DNA of 64,000 nt from Allobosea lupini (GTDB lineage Bacteria; Pseudomonadota; Alphaproteobacteria; Rhizobiales; Beijerinckiaceae), in the NCBI RefSeq assembly GCF_900109525.1, contig NZ_FOAN01000001.1, positions 186,001 to 250,000 of the forward strand. Reading direction: 5' to 3'. How positions within the stretch are numbered: the stretch's first letter is position 1; each line of letters begins with the position of its first letter. The position numbers and the translations under genes were made by a program. A model generated the notes under the pieces. It did not search any database, was not told the origin of the DNA, and saw only the letters and a list, made by a program, of their open reading frames with translations. Below are positions 18,293 through 26,431 of the stretch, one piece after another.

Positions 18293-18709
18293 TCAGGCGC
18301 CGAGACGGACGGGGATCAGGCGGCGCAGCCGCGGATCGCGCAGGTAAAGGCCGCCCCAGGCCAAGAGGCCGAGATAGAGGCCGAAGAGGAGATGGCTGAA
18401 GAGCGGGCTGCCGACGCGCAGATGCGTCGCCATGGCGCCGCCGAGCAGGCCGGTCAGCAGGATGGCCCCGAGCACCGACGTGCGCGGCAGCGCATACAGC
18501 AGCGCGATGACGAGCGTCATCAAGCCGAGCCCGCGCGCCAGCTCCTGCGAGCCGGAATAGCCAAGCTGCTGCATCGTCTCGGTGACAATGGCGAGTGGCG
18601 CCAGCTTGATGCCGCCGTCGAAGATCAGAAAAGCGACGATGATGCCGCTCATGATGCGCCCGGTCCAGAGCTGTCCGGCGGGCGTGGTGGGCAGGGTGGT
18701 GGACTGCAT
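18293..18709 (-). CDS. DoxX-like four-helix membrane protein
   Basis: A 138-residue integral membrane protein with four predicted helices (about 17-35, 53-70, 77-95 and 105-123). Features typical of DoxX-like families are GRIMSGIIVAFLIFDG and YSGSQELARGLGLMTLV. It ends with a basic tail (RDPRLRRLIPVRLGA). ATG 18709 was chosen because GGAG lies just upstream and it puts the first helix near the N-terminus; the frame continues upstream through the operator region without coding character. First gene of the set transcribed away from the MarR regulator. Confidence 0.82.
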   Translation of the reverse strand: MQSTTLPTTPAGQLWTGRIMSGIIVAFLIFDGGIKLAPLAIVTETMQQLGYSGSQELARGLGLMTLVIALLYALPRTSVLGAILLTGLLGGAMATHLRVGSPLFSHLLFGLYLGLLAWGGLYLRDPRLRRLIPVRLGA

Positions 18710-18865
18710 GGAAGCTCCGATTTGATAGGGCTCCGCCGGCCCGGATGTGCGGGCAGGTTTCGTCCGAGGTTCGGGGCCGGCGTATCCGGTATCTGCCACG
18801 AGGACGTTGGCGGTCCGGACGTGCCGACAGAGCGAGATGAACTTTTTTCGAGCCGTCGGTTTGGT

Positions 18866-18916
18866 ATTTATCTTGATGACAAGATAAATCTGATGTTGTC
18901 TCGATGTCAAGATATA
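18866..18916. promoter_or_regulatory. Double palindrome, likely MarR operator
   Basis: Positions 18866-18889 form a perfect 10-bp inverted repeat around 4 bases (ATTTATCTTG-ATGA-CAAGATAAAT). A second imperfect copy of its TATCTTG-N4-CAAGATA core lies at about 18897-18916 (TCTCGATGTCAAGATATA). Both fall between the doxX-like and marR genes, the classic place for a MarR dimer site. Confidence 0.75.
18882..18910 (-). promoter_or_regulatory. Candidate promoter of the doxX-like operon
   Basis: On the minus strand a consensus TTGACA (plus 18905-18910) is followed after 17 bp by TTATCT (plus 18882-18887), or after 18 bp by TATCTT. The -35 lies in the second palindrome and the -10 in the first, so regulator binding would occlude the promoter. 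The resulting leader to doxX would be about 165 bases. Confidence 0.55.
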
Positions 18917-18952
18917 TTCATGATGCCCGCCACATGATCAGCGGAGGCCGCG

Positions 18953-19480
18953 ATGAGCGATGATGCAGGGCAGGGCAGCGACCATATCGACCGGTTGCGC
19001 GGACAGTGGCAGCGCGAGTTGCCGGAGCTGGATACCTCGCCCATGGCGGTGCTCGGCCGGGCCCGGCGGATCACGCTGCGGGTGCGGCCGGGCATCGAGG
19101 CGGTTTTCGCTCGCCATGGTCTCGATACCGGCGAGTTCGACGTGATCTCGACCTTGCGGCGGGCCGGAGCGCCCTGGCGGCTGACGCCGACCGAGCTCTA
19201 CCGCACGCTGATGATCTCCTCGGGCGGGCTCACGGCCCGTCTCAATCGTCTGGAGGCGGCCGGCCTGATCCGGAGGCGCGAGGCGGAGGAGGACAAGCGC
19301 AGTCTCCTGGTCGAATTGACTGAGGCCGGCCGCGCCAAGGCCGAGACCACATTCCGCGAGGACATGGCGCTGGAGAAGCGTATCCTCGCAGGCCTGAGCG
19401 CCCATGAGCAGGAGGATCTGGCGGCGCTGCTGCGCAAGCTCGCGCTCAGCCTGGAGGACGATGGCGCTGGCGCGAGCTAG
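18953..19480 (+). CDS. MarR-family transcriptional regulator
   Basis: A 175-residue winged-helix regulator. The DNA-binding region spans about residues 55-125: LTPTELYRTLMISSGGLTAR is the recognition helix area and RRREAEEDKRSLLVELTEAG the wing. Flanking helices form the dimer interface. The start ATG 18953 is preceded by GGAGG. It is divergent from the doxX-SRPBCC-DUF1579 set, with two palindromes between, so it probably represses both directions. The effector is unknown; MarR proteins often sense phenolics, oxidants or metals. Confidence 0.88.
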   Translation: MSDDAGQGSDHIDRLRGQWQRELPELDTSPMAVLGRARRITLRVRPGIEAVFARHGLDTGEFDVISTLRRAGAPWRLTPTELYRTLMISSGGLTARLNRLEAAGLIRRREAEEDKRSLLVELTEAGRAKAETTFREDMALEKRILAGLSAHEQEDLAALLRKLALSLEDDGAGAS

Positions 19481-19491
19481 CGTGGCCCGCT

Positions 19492-20754
19492 TCAGCCCGC
19501 CGCGGCCTGCCCGCTCTCGCGCATCAGCCGGTCGATATGCTGGCGGATATGGGCGGCCTCACTGGCCGAGCCTGCGAGCGCTATGGCGCGGTCGAAAATG
19601 GTACGCGCCTCGCGGTCGCGGCCGAGCTGCATCAGCAGCCAGCCCTTGAAGCCGAAGAAGTAGAAATAACCCGAGAGTTGCTGTTCCAGCGGCTCGACCA
19701 TGGCGAGCGCAGCTTCAGGCCCTCGCAGCTTGGCGACAGCGACGGCGCGGTTGAGCGTGATGACCGGCGAAGGCTGGATGTGCTCCAGCGTGGCGTAGAG
19801 GATGTCGATCTGGGCCCAGTCGGTCTCGCCCGGCCGCGCTGCGCGACTGTGGACGCCGGCGATCGCTGCCTGGACCTGGTAGGGGCCGGGCCGGCGATGC
19901 CGCATCGCCTTGTCGACCAGCGCCAGACCCTCCGCGATCATCTCGCGGTCCCAGAGCGTCCGGTCTTGATCGTCGAGCAGGACGATCTGGCCGTCGGCGT
20001 CGAGCCTGGCCGGCGCACGGGCGTGCTGAAGCAGCATCAGCGCCAGCAACCCCATGATTTCCGGCTCGGTCGGGAACAGTCGCAGCAGCAGCCGCATCAG
20101 CCGGATCGCCTCCTCGCTGAAGGGGCGCCGCCGGTCGGCCTCGGCGCCGCTGGCCGAATAGCCCTCGTTGAAGACGAGATAGAGCATCGCCGCGACCGCT
20201 GCGAGCCGTTCGGCGCGCTCGATCGGGCCGGGAGTCTCGAAGGGGACGTGGGCTGCGGCAACCCGCGCCTTGGCACGGGTGATGCGCTGCTCCATCGCGC
20301 TCTCGCCGACGAGGAAGGCGCGGGCGATCTGCCTGACGCTGAGCCCCGAGACGATGCGCAAGGCGAGCGCGACCTGCTGCGTCGACGGCAGGTCGGGGTG
20401 GCAGCAGATGAACAGGAGGCGCAGGATGTCGTCGCGGTAATGGCCGCCGTCGAGCCGCTCGGCGACCTCGCTCTCGGCATCGCCGAGATCGGAGAGCCGA
20501 TCCTCGTCAGGCAGCGCTTCCTGCTTCTTCTGGCGCCTGACCTGATCGAGCGCGACATTGCGGCCGACAAAGATCAGCCAGGCGGCGGGATCGCGCGGCG
20601 GGCCGTTCTGCGGCCAGGTCTTGAGCGCCCGGAGGCAGGCCTCCTGATAGGCCTCCTCGGCGATGTCGAGATCGCGGAAATAGCGCAGCAGGGCGCTGAT
20701 CGCCTGAGGGCGCGCCGAGGTCAGCGCCGCATGGATCCAGGCGATCTCCGCCAT
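19492..20754 (-). CDS. ECF-type RNA polymerase sigma factor with long C-terminal extension (ECF42-like)
   Basis: A 420-residue extracytoplasmic-function sigma factor. Region 2 lies at about 20-85 (RYFRDLDIAEEAYQEA, then AAWLIFVGRNVALDQVRRQ) and region 4 at about 125-180 (SGLSVRQIARAFLVGESAM). A long helical extension of about 230 residues follows, with a TPR-like feel (DILYATLEHIQPSPVITLNR, YFFGFKGWLLMQLGR). This layout and the adjacent DGPF protein match the group called ECF42, where the extension rather than an anti-sigma factor is thought to control activity. No anti-sigma gene is adjacent. It starts 2 bp after the DGPF gene. Confidence 0.9.
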   Translation of the reverse strand: MAEIAWIHAALTSARPQAISALLRYFRDLDIAEEAYQEACLRALKTWPQNGPPRDPAAWLIFVGRNVALDQVRRQKKQEALPDEDRLSDLGDAESEVAERLDGGHYRDDILRLLFICCHPDLPSTQQVALALRIVSGLSVRQIARAFLVGESAMEQRITRAKARVAAAHVPFETPGPIERAERLAAVAAMLYLVFNEGYSASGAEADRRRPFSEEAIRLMRLLLRLFPTEPEIMGLLALMLLQHARAPARLDADGQIVLLDDQDRTLWDREMIAEGLALVDKAMRHRRPGPYQVQAAIAGVHSRAARPGETDWAQIDILYATLEHIQPSPVITLNRAVAVAKLRGPEAALAMVEPLEQQLSGYFYFFGFKGWLLMQLGRDREARTIFDRAIALAGSASEAAHIRQHIDRLMRESGQAAAG

Positions 20755-20756
20755 GA

Positions 20757-21122
20757 TCAGACTCCGGCCGGATAGTAGACAGCGAGCGGACGGACCTCGA
20801 AGGCCCCGCCCGGATTGGCCTCGCCGAGCTCGCGTGCGATGCCGAGCGCCTCGTCGAGATCGGCGACGTCGACGATGTAGAAGCCGAGGAACTGCTCCTT
20901 GGTCTCGGCGAAGGGGCCGTCGATGATCAGCGGCGGGTCGCGATCCTTGCGCAGGGTCGTCGCGGCCGTGGTCGGCAACAGGCGCGCAACCGGGCCGAGC
21001 TTGCCTTCCTTGGCGATGCGCTGGCGGACCTTTTCGAGGCGGCCCATGACCTCCTCGTTCTGCTCCTTCGACCAGGCCGTGACGACCTCTTCGGAATGAT
21101 AGCAAAGGATGGCGTAGTGCAT
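20757..21122 (-). CDS. YciI/DGPF-domain protein
   Basis: A 121-residue small alpha/beta protein of the YCII-related family. The diagnostic DGPF motif is at 68-71 (IIDGPFAETKEQFLGFY), with C-terminal GGAFEVRPLAVYY. Proteins with this motif are the typical partners of ECF42 sigma factors. The chemical role is not known; the fold is that of dimeric ferredoxin-like enzymes. It is followed 2 bp later by the sigma gene, so they form one operon. Upstream lies an R1 repeat. Confidence 0.9.
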   Translation of the reverse strand: MHYAILCYHSEEVVTAWSKEQNEEVMGRLEKVRQRIAKEGKLGPVARLLPTTAATTLRKDRDPPLIIDGPFAETKEQFLGFYIVDVADLDEALGIARELGEANPGGAFEVRPLAVYYPAGV

Positions 21123-21221
21123 GCGCAGCGCTCCGGTTCAGGCCAAGGACGTTCGGCCGGGCCGGCAGCCGACAATCGCGGAGCAAAAAAATCAAGCTGC
21201 GTCGATCTTCCTTCAAAGCAG

Positions 21222-21326
21222 GTCGTCCCGGGCGACCGAAGGTAGACCCGGGACCCATTCCGGAACCTTGATCGGGAAGGCTCCGGCACGGATCCCGGAT
21301 CTCCGCTTCGCTGCCTCCGGGATGAC
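21222..21326. repeat. Intergenic palindromic repeat, family R1, copy 2
   Basis: Starts GTCGTCCCGGGCGACC and ends CCTCCGGGATGAC. Shares GACCCGGGACCCATTCCGG and GGATCCCGGATC with the copy at 36995-37095. It lies in the gap between the YciI gene and the aldo-keto reductase gene. Confidence 0.8.
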
Positions 21327-21344
21327 CAAGAAGGGTTTTGAGAC

Positions 21345-22379
21345 CTAAACGACAGGCGGGTTGAGCCGGGCGAAGCCCTCCTGGCGATGATAGGGGAAGG
21401 CCGGGTAGGGCGGCACCGTCGCGCTCGCCCTGTCGAGCCTTGCGATCTGCTCCGGCGTCAGCGCCCAGCCGACGGCGCCGAGATTGTCGCGCAATTGCTG
21501 CTCGTTGCGGGCCCCGATGATCACGGATGCGACGGTCGGACGCTGCAGCAGCCAGTTGATCGCGATCTGCGGAACCGTCTTGCCGGTTTCCCCGGCGAGC
21601 GCATCGAGCACGTCGACGATATCGTAGAGCTTCTGATCGTCGACAGGCGGGCCGAAATCGGCAGTCTGGTGCAGGCGGCTGCCTTCCGGCAGGGCTTGTC
21701 CGCGCCTGATCTTGCCGGTGAGGCGTCCCCAGCCGAGCGGGCTCCAGACGAGGGCGCCGACGCCCTGATCGAGGCCGAGCGGCATCAGGTCGAACTCGTA
21801 GTCGCGGCCGACCAGCGAATAATAGACCTGATGGGCGACATAGCGCGGGAAGCCGTGTTTCTCGGCGATAGCGAGCGACTTCATCAACTGCCAGCCGGCG
21901 AAGTTGGAGACCCCTACCTGGCGGATCTTGCCGGCGCGGACCAGCGCATCAAGCGTCGACAGCACCTCCTCGATCGGCGTGAAGGCGTCGAAGGCGTGGA
22001 GCTGAAGCAGGTCGATATGGTCGCTGCCGAGCCGGCGCAACGCCGCGTCGGTGCCGTCGATCAGCCGGCTGCGCGAGGAGCCGGCATCGTTCGGGCCGCC
22101 GCCCATCGGCAGGGTCATCTTGGTCGAGATCAGGACCTTGTCGCGCCGGCCCTTGATCGCCGCGCCCAGGACCTCCTCGGAGGCGCCGTTCGAATAGACA
22201 TCGGCGGTGTCGAACAGGTTGACGCCCGCCTCGAGGCAGATGTCGACGAGGCGGGTCGCTTCCTTCGCGTCGCTGGTGCCCCAGGCGCTGAAGAGCGGGC
22301 CCTGGCCGCCGAAGGTGCCGGCGCCGAAGCTGAGGGCGGGAACCTTGAGGCCCGAGCGGCCGAGATATCTGTAGTCCAT
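21345..22379 (-). CDS. Aldo/keto reductase
   Basis: A 344-residue NADPH-dependent (alpha/beta)8-barrel oxidoreductase. The catalytic tetrad is visible as Asp57 (FDTADVYSNG), Tyr62, Lys87 (LISTKM) and His128 (LLQLHAFD). The N-terminus MDYRYLGRSGLKVP is typical of the AKR12/YajO-like bacterial branch. The substrate is unknown. An MFS exporter gene lies 31 bp upstream on the same strand, and a LysR regulator is divergent from that, so detoxification or export of a carbonyl compound is a reasonable guess, not shown. Confidence 0.93.
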   Translation of the reverse strand: MDYRYLGRSGLKVPALSFGAGTFGGQGPLFSAWGTSDAKEATRLVDICLEAGVNLFDTADVYSNGASEEVLGAAIKGRRDKVLISTKMTLPMGGGPNDAGSSRSRLIDGTDAALRRLGSDHIDLLQLHAFDAFTPIEEVLSTLDALVRAGKIRQVGVSNFAGWQLMKSLAIAEKHGFPRYVAHQVYYSLVGRDYEFDLMPLGLDQGVGALVWSPLGWGRLTGKIRRGQALPEGSRLHQTADFGPPVDDQKLYDIVDVLDALAGETGKTVPQIAINWLLQRPTVASVIIGARNEQQLRDNLGAVGWALTPEQIARLDRASATVPPYPAFPYHRQEGFARLNPPVV

Positions 22380-22410
22380 GGTCGAAGTCCTTCTGTGAAG
22401 TCTTTGATAT

Positions 22411-23604
22411 TCAAGCCTGCGGGCAGGAGGCGGGGGCGGGCTGCAGCGCCACCTGCGGGCGCCTGTCGAGGCGCAGGCTGATCACGGCCAGGACCAGGCT
22501 CGCCAGCGGCACCAGGGCGGCGACCCAGGTCACGGCGCCCAGCCCCGGCCCGTGCTCGATGGTGACGCCGCCGAGCCAGGCGCCGAAGGCATTGCCGAGA
22601 TTGAAGGCAGCGATGTTGAGGCTGGAGGCGAGATTACGCCCGGCAGGCCCGGCCTTGTCGAGTACACGCATCTGCAAGGGTGCGACGGTGGCGAAGGCGG
22701 CGGCCCCGATCAGGCCGACGAAGATCGTGACGGCGACGGGCGAGCGCAACGCCGCCGTCATCGCGAAGAGCACGATGGCGAGCGTCGCGGTTGTCGCGAG
22801 CAGGGCGACCGGCAGGTTGCGGTCGGCGAGCTTGCCGCCGAGCATGTTGCCGACGATCAGGCCGAGGCCGAAGAGCAGCAGGATCGGCGACACGGCCTCC
22901 TGCGAGAAGCCCGTGATCTCGACCAGGATCGGCTGGATATAGGTGAAGACCGCGAAGACCCCGCCGAAGCCGAGCACGGTCATGGCGAGGCCGAGCAGCA
23001 CCTGCGGGTCGGCGAGCGTCGCGAGCTCCTGGCGCAGCGGCGCGACCTCGACCTTGCCCTTGTCGGCCGGGACGAAGCGGGCGAGCACCAGCATGGCGAT
23101 GACGCCGATCGCGGCGATGGTCCAGAAGGTGGCGCGCCAGCCGAAGTTCAGGCCGAGCCAGGCGCCGGCGGGCACGCCGAGCAGGGTCGCGATGGTGAGG
23201 CCGGTGAACATCACGGCGATGGCCGAGGCCTTCTTGTCCTCGGGGACGAGGCTGGTCGCGACGACCGAGCCGACGCCGAAGAAGGTGCCGTGCGCCAGCG
23301 AGGTGACGATGCGCGCCGCCATCAGCAAGCCGTAGCTCGGGGCGAGCGCACAGGCGATGTTGCCGAGGGTGAAGATCGCCATTAGCAGGATCAGCACCTG
23401 CTTGCGCGGTAGCTTGCGGGTGGCCAGCGTCAGGACGGGCGCGCCGACGAAGACGCCGAGCGCATAGCCGGAGATCAGCAGGCCGGTCATCGCGACCGAG
23501 ACCTGCAGGTCGGCGGCGACCTGCAGCAGCAGGCCCATGATGACGAATTCGGTGGTGCCGATGCCGAAGGCACCGGCGGTGAGGGCATAGACGGCAATGG
23601 GCAT
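22411..23604 (-). CDS. MFS transporter, DHA1/AraJ-like efflux permease
   Basis: A 397-residue major facilitator with about 12 hydrophobic helices. The first helix starts directly after MPIAVYALTAGAFGIGTTEF, a sequence typical of the AraJ/YdhP sugar-and-drug efflux branch. The loop 2-3 motif region reads ATRKLPRKQ, and motif C-like PAGAWLG appears near helix 5. ATG 23604 was chosen because an upstream extension would lie in the promoter region. Divergent from a LysR gene, and followed by an aldo-keto reductase. Substrate unknown. Confidence 0.9.
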   Translation of the reverse strand: MPIAVYALTAGAFGIGTTEFVIMGLLLQVAADLQVSVAMTGLLISGYALGVFVGAPVLTLATRKLPRKQVLILLMAIFTLGNIACALAPSYGLLMAARIVTSLAHGTFFGVGSVVATSLVPEDKKASAIAVMFTGLTIATLLGVPAGAWLGLNFGWRATFWTIAAIGVIAMLVLARFVPADKGKVEVAPLRQELATLADPQVLLGLAMTVLGFGGVFAVFTYIQPILVEITGFSQEAVSPILLLFGLGLIVGNMLGGKLADRNLPVALLATTATLAIVLFAMTAALRSPVAVTIFVGLIGAAAFATVAPLQMRVLDKAGPAGRNLASSLNIAAFNLGNAFGAWLGGVTIEHGPGLGAVTWVAALVPLASLVLAVISLRLDRRPQVALQPAPASCPQA

Positions 23605-23711
23605 GGCAGGCTCCGCGCCAGGGGAGAGGAGATGATGCCCAGCCAGATGGTGCAATGCAGCGGATTGAACTAGGATGCCGCCCGTAACATCACTTGTGAC
23701 TTGAGTTCACC

Positions 23712-24626
23712 ATGGCAGCCCTGCTCAGCAACCGCTCCGGCGAGATGGAAGTGTTCGCGGCCGTGGTCGAGCGCGGTGGCTTCTCCGCCGCGGCCAAGCT
23801 CTTCGGCATGACGCCGTCGGCCGTCAGCAAGCTGGTCACGCGGCTGGAGGCAAGGCTCGGCGCCAGGCTGGTCAACCGCTCGACGCGCAAGCTGCAGCTG
23901 ACCGCGGAAGGACAGGCCTTCCACCAGCGCTGCGTCACCATCCTCTCCGATATTGCCGAAGCGGAATGCGAGGCCGCCGCCGGGCGGGCGCCGCGCGGGC
24001 GGGTGCGGGTCAACGCCAATGTCGCCTTCGGCAACCAGGTTCTGCTGCCGCTGGTGCCGACCTTCCTGGCCGAGCATCCCGACCTCTCGGTCGATCTCGT
24101 CTTCACCGACCAGGTCGTCGACCTGATTGAGGAACGGGCGGATATCGCGATCCGCGTTGCGCCCGGGCCCTTGCGCGGCAACCAGCTGATGGCGCGCAAG
24201 ATCGGCGAGAGCGGCGTTGCCGTGGTCGCTTCCCCCGACTATCTCGCGCGCCATGGCGAGCCGAGGACGCCGGCCGATCTGGCGAAACACAACCTGATCG
24301 GCTTCAACTTCGCCCGCTCGGTCGAGGGCTGGCCGTTCCGAGTCGACGGCGCGCTGATCTCGATCGCCGCCGTCGGCAACACCCAGGTCGGCGACGGCGA
24401 GATCGCGCGCCAGCTCGCGGTTGCCGGAGTTGGCCTGGTACGGCTGGGGCGCTTTCATACCCAGGCCGAGGTCGCCGCCGGCCGGCTGGTCACGGTGCTG
24501 GAGGACTTCAATCCCGGTGACATCGAGGTCATCCACGCCGTCTATCTCGGGCAGGGCGGATTCGTGCCGGCGCGGATGCGGGCCTTCATTGATTTTCTGG
24601 CCCGGAATGTGAAGATCCGGGCCTGA
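23712..24626 (+). CDS. LysR-family transcriptional regulator
   Basis: A 304-residue LysR regulator. The winged-helix domain is at about 8-68 (EVFAAVVERGGFSAAAKLFG, MTPSAVSKLVTRLEARLG) and the effector domain follows from about 95. It is divergent from the MFS-aldo/keto reductase pair with a 107-bp spacer that contains TCACTTGTGA, a short interrupted palindrome at about 23690-23700 just before the start. LysR proteins commonly control the divergent neighbour, so this is its likely target. Confidence 0.92.
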   Translation: MAALLSNRSGEMEVFAAVVERGGFSAAAKLFGMTPSAVSKLVTRLEARLGARLVNRSTRKLQLTAEGQAFHQRCVTILSDIAEAECEAAAGRAPRGRVRVNANVAFGNQVLLPLVPTFLAEHPDLSVDLVFTDQVVDLIEERADIAIRVAPGPLRGNQLMARKIGESGVAVVASPDYLARHGEPRTPADLAKHNLIGFNFARSVEGWPFRVDGALISIAAVGNTQVGDGEIARQLAVAGVGLVRLGRFHTQAEVAAGRLVTVLEDFNPGDIEVIHAVYLGQGGFVPARMRAFIDFLARNVKIRA

Positions 24627-24638
24627 CAGCCTGAAACC

Positions 24639-25433
24639 TCAGCTCAGCAACAGGCTGTCGTCGGAGAGTTCCTCGCCGCGCACCTGCTTGAACAGGCGCA
24701 AGAGGTCGGGAACGTCCATCGCCTTGCGGCGCTCGCCGGCGATGTCGAAGGCGACCTTGCCCTCATGCAGCATCACGGTACGGCTGCCATGGTCGAGCGC
24801 GTCGCGCATCGAATGGGTGACCATCAGCGCGGTCAGCTTCTGTTCCTGGACGATGCGCCGGGTCAAATCGAGCACGAAAGCTGCGGTGCGCGGGTCGAGC
24901 GCGGCGGTATGCTCGTCGAGCAGCAGGGTCTTGGTGCCCGCCAGCGTCGACATCAGCAGGCTGACCGCTTGGCGCTGACCGCCCGACAGCAGGCCCATCG
25001 AGTCGCCGAGGCGGTTCTCGAGGCCGAGGCCGAGGACCGCCAGCTTGTCGCGAAACAACGCGCGCCGCGAGCGGTCAAGCGCCGCGCCAAGGCCACGGGC
25101 ACGGCCGCGCGCCTGAGCCAGCGCCATGTTCTCCTCGATGGTCAGGCGCTCGCAGGTGCCGGCCATCGGGTCCTGGAAGACACGCGCGATCAGGCTGGCG
25201 CGCTTTGGTGTCGGCCAGCGCGTCACGTCGATGCCGTCGATCTCGACCGTGCCGCGCTCGGCCCTTGCGTCGCCGCTGAGGACATTGAGCAGCGTCGACT
25301 TGCCGGCCCCGTTCGAGCCGATCACGGTGATGAACTCGCCCTCGGGCACGGTGAGATCAAGGCCGCGCAGAGCGCGGTTCTCCAGCGGCGTGCCGCGCCC
25401 GAAGGTGACATGGACGTCCCGGACGCTGATCAT
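24639..25433 (-). CDS. ABC transporter ATP-binding protein (TrpZ-like, COG1101 type)
   Basis: A 264-residue ABC ATPase. Walker A is GSNGAGKST (39-47), the signature is LLSGGQRQAV, and Walker B runs into LLLDEHTAALDP, where the histidine after the catalytic glutamate and the AALDP form are characteristic of the COG1101 group. It overlaps the permease gene by 4 bp (ATGA). With the permease and binding protein it forms a complete importer whose homologs in Firmicutes are the TrpXYZ tryptophan transporter. The substrate here is inferred only from family and from trpE being next door. Confidence 0.9.
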   Translation of the reverse strand: MISVRDVHVTFGRGTPLENRALRGLDLTVPEGEFITVIGSNGAGKSTLLNVLSGDARAERGTVEIDGIDVTRWPTPKRASLIARVFQDPMAGTCERLTIEENMALAQARGRARGLGAALDRSRRALFRDKLAVLGLGLENRLGDSMGLLSGGQRQAVSLLMSTLAGTKTLLLDEHTAALDPRTAAFVLDLTRRIVQEQKLTALMVTHSMRDALDHGSRTVMLHEGKVAFDIAGERRKAMDVPDLLRLFKQVRGEELSDDSLLLS

Positions 25434-26353
25434 GGCGCGCTCCGCTTGAACAGGCTGCGCAGCGGATTGGCGACGCCCGGCAGCATCAGCGCGATGCCGA
25501 CCAGCACGGCGGTAACGAGGTTGAGATCGGAGGCGCGCAGGCCGAGCCAGCCGGCGTTCAGCGCAAGCGCGATGGCGAGGCGATAGGCGATGGCGCCGAT
25601 CAGGCAGGAGAAGACCGCAACGACGATCGATCTGGTGCGGAAGATGGTCTCGCCGAGGATGACGGCGGCGAGGCCCGCGATGATCGTGCCGGTGCCGATA
25701 CTGACGTCGGCGAAGCCGGCCGTCTGCGCGAACAGAGCGCCAGCCAGGGCGACGAGGCCGTTGGAAAGGGCGACGCCGACATAGATGTACATGTCGGTGC
25801 GGATGCCCTGCGCCCGCGCCATGCGCGGATTGGCGCCGGTTGCACGCATGGCGAGCCCGAACTCGGTCTTGAGGAAGCGGGCGAGGAGGGCGGCGATGAA
25901 GGTGACGATGATCAGCAGCGCGAGCACGCGCAGGGTCGGGCGGGCGGGCAGCCCCATGGCTGCGATGAACGGGTTCAGCCAGGTGAAGAAATCGATCACC
26001 GTCGGCCGGTTCATCAGGGGGATGTTGGGCACGCCCATGACCCTGAGATTGATCGAAAACAGCGCCGTCATCGTCAGGATGCCGGCGAGCAGATGCAGGA
26101 TGGAAAAGCGGATGTTGAGCCAGGCGGTGACCGTTCCGGCGAGGCAGCCGGCGACGATCGCCGCCAGCGTCGCAAAGACCGGATTGACGCCACCTGCGAT
26201 CATCGCCGCCGCGACGGCGGCGCCGAGCGGCAAGGTGCCGTCGACCGTGAGGTCGGGAAAGTCGAGGACGCGGAAGGTGATGTAGACGCCGAGCGCCACG
26301 AGAGCGAACACCAGTCCGATCTCGATGGCGCCCAGGGTGGCGATGAGACTCAT
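25430..26353 (-). CDS. ABC transporter permease (TrpY-like, branched-chain-type fold)
   Basis: A 307-residue membrane protein with about eight to nine hydrophobic helices, of the BPD_transp_2 (LivH-like) type. The N-terminus is ATLGAIEIGLVFALVALGVY and conserved middle segments are DFPDLTVDGTLPLGAA and MRATGANPRMARAQGI, the cytoplasmic coupling loop. Typical of permeases paired with the ABC_sub_bind (PF04392) binding proteins. Coupled to the ATPase by a 4-bp overlap; the binding protein gene lies 78 bp upstream, with a 7-bp GC hairpin in that gap. Confidence 0.9.
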   Translation of the reverse strand: MSLIATLGAIEIGLVFALVALGVYITFRVLDFPDLTVDGTLPLGAAVAAAMIAGGVNPVFATLAAIVAGCLAGTVTAWLNIRFSILHLLAGILTMTALFSINLRVMGVPNIPLMNRPTVIDFFTWLNPFIAAMGLPARPTLRVLALLIIVTFIAALLARFLKTEFGLAMRATGANPRMARAQGIRTDMYIYVGVALSNGLVALAGALFAQTAGFADVSIGTGTIIAGLAAVILGETIFRTRSIVVAVFSCLIGAIAYRLAIALALNAGWLGLRASDLNLVTAVLVGIALMLPGVANPLRSLFKRSAP

Positions 26354-26404
26354 CGGTCGCCCTGCTTGCTCTGTTCCGGAATAGATTAGGCGGCCGGTCG
26401 CGGC

Positions 26405-26426
26405 GGCGCGGGAACGCTGCCGCGCC
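26405..26426 (-). terminator. Hairpin between binding-protein and permease genes, possible attenuator
   Basis: A 7-bp stem (GGCGCGG at 26405-26411 with CCGCGCC at 26420-26426) directly after the binding-protein stop. Such hairpins often stabilise the upstream message so that binding protein is made in excess. No U-run follows. Confidence 0.3.
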
Positions 26427-26431
26427 TCAGA

